From positions 1 through 5,409 of the forward strand of contig JALOAM010000189.1 in the NCBI GenBank assembly GCA_023228765.1: a DNA stretch of 5,409 nucleotides. Direction: 5' to 3'. Shown piece by piece: positions 5,062 to 5,409 of the stretch; the first letter of the stretch is position 1, and each line of letters opens with the position of its first letter. Position numbers and translations under genes: made by a program. The notes below the pieces were generated by a model, which was given only the letters and a program-made list of their open reading frames with translations, did no database searches and was not told the origin of the DNA. The DNA is from Dehalococcoidia bacterium (lineage in GTDB: Bacteria; Chloroflexota; Dehalococcoidia; UBA2979).

Positions 5062-5409
5062 ATGCCGGAACCCCTCGCCACCACGTTCACCACCGAGGAC
5101 CACCTGCCGCAGTACGACGGCGACCTCGCCGCCCCCGGCTTGACCGGCCCGGTGCGCATCTATCGCGACGCGCACGGGATCCCCCACGTCGAAGCGTCCG
5201 AGGAACTCGCCGCGTGGTCTGGCATGGGCTACGCCTGTGCCCAGGACCGCCTCTGGCAGCTCGAGTGGTACCGGCGCCGCGGGCGCGGCCGCTGGGCGGA
5301 GGTCGTGGGGCCCTCGGGCCTCCCGGCGGATCGCATGTTCCGTCGCCTCCGGCTCGTGGAGGCGTGCCGCGCCGATGTCGAGGCGATGAGCACCGAGACA
5401 CGCGAGATG
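5062..5409 (+). CDS. Penicillin-acylase-family Ntn-hydrolase, N-terminal part (cut by window end)
   Basis: The first 116 codons are visible and the frame is open to the last base. The protein matches the alpha-chain start of the penicillin acylase family, N-terminal nucleophile hydrolases that cut amide bonds in compounds such as beta-lactams, acyl-homoserine lactones and other N-acyl amides. Diagnostic stretches are VRIYRDAHGIPHVEA (31-45), GYACAQDRLWQLEWYRRR (56-73) and GRWAEVVG (76-83). Full-length members are roughly 700-800 residues and mature by self-cleavage before a catalytic Ser of the beta chain, which lies outside this window. No signal peptide is seen: the N-terminus MPEPLATTFTTEDHLPQYDG is polar, so a cytoplasmic location is likely, unlike the classical periplasmic enzymes. 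It is divergent from the SDR operon. Family is secure from these motifs; substrate is unknown. Confidence 0.88.
   Translation, partial: MPEPLATTFTTEDHLPQYDGDLAAPGLTGPVRIYRDAHGIPHVEASEELAAWSGMGYACAQDRLWQLEWYRRRGRGRWAEVVGPSGLPADRMFRRLRLVEACRADVEAMSTETREM

Noticed and set aside
4854..5159. 101-residue minus-strand frame spanning the divergent intergenic region
   Set aside because: It overlaps the start of the SDR in another frame and the acylase on the other strand, and its composition is random.
1..5409. CRISPR array, tRNA, rRNA, insertion sequence or defence genes
   Set aside because: No regularly spaced repeats, no cloverleaf-like sequence, no transposase motifs or terminal repeats were seen; the content is metabolic.

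Overview
The window is strongly GC-rich, with G or C at most third codon positions and long spurious antisense frames over every gene. It looks like bacterial chromosomal DNA from a high-GC lineage. An actinobacterium-like or similar environmental bacterium is my best guess, but no taxonomic marker is present, so this is inference.

Layout, left to right. (1) Positions 1-119 are a short intergenic stretch, with a possible 5' tip of a leftward gene at the very edge. (2) A complete AEC-family (auxin efflux carrier type) membrane transporter reads rightward from a TTG start at 120. (3) A 122-bp convergent spacer holds a long imperfect hairpin, a candidate bidirectional terminator. (4) Four genes read leftward from about 4887 to 1142. 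In transcription order they are two MFE-2-like short-chain dehydrogenases/reductases (SDRs), a zinc-ribbon DUF35/OB-fold protein, and a thiolase-fold protein. The gaps are 34, 172 and 18 bp. The 172-bp gap holds three inverted repeats and may divide the run into two transcription units. (5) A 174-bp divergent intergenic region follows. (6) The first 116 codons of a penicillin-acylase-family Ntn-hydrolase read rightward off the window edge.

The leftward set looks like the last two steps of a beta-oxidation-like cycle: 3-hydroxyacyl-CoA oxidation by an SDR, then C-C cleavage or Claisen chemistry by a thiolase/DUF35 pair. No acyl-CoA dehydrogenase, hydratase or CoA ligase is visible, so the substrate cannot be named. 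The divergent acylase (amide hydrolysis) and the transporter (possibly carboxylate) could fit a pathway that frees and degrades an acyl group. That link rests only on adjacency.

The most notable observation is in the upstream SDR (3949-4887). It keeps the Rossmann motif and the catalytic Tyr, but the YxxxK lysine is Thr and the usual catalytic Ser position is Thr. It sits beside a paralogue with an intact Ser-Tyr-Lys set and a shared C-terminal tail, which suggests an active/degenerate SDR pair. The thiolase also has a non-canonical active site: Cys81 and His342 are kept and the second cysteine is lost. I see no CRISPR array, tRNA, rRNA, insertion sequence or defence system.
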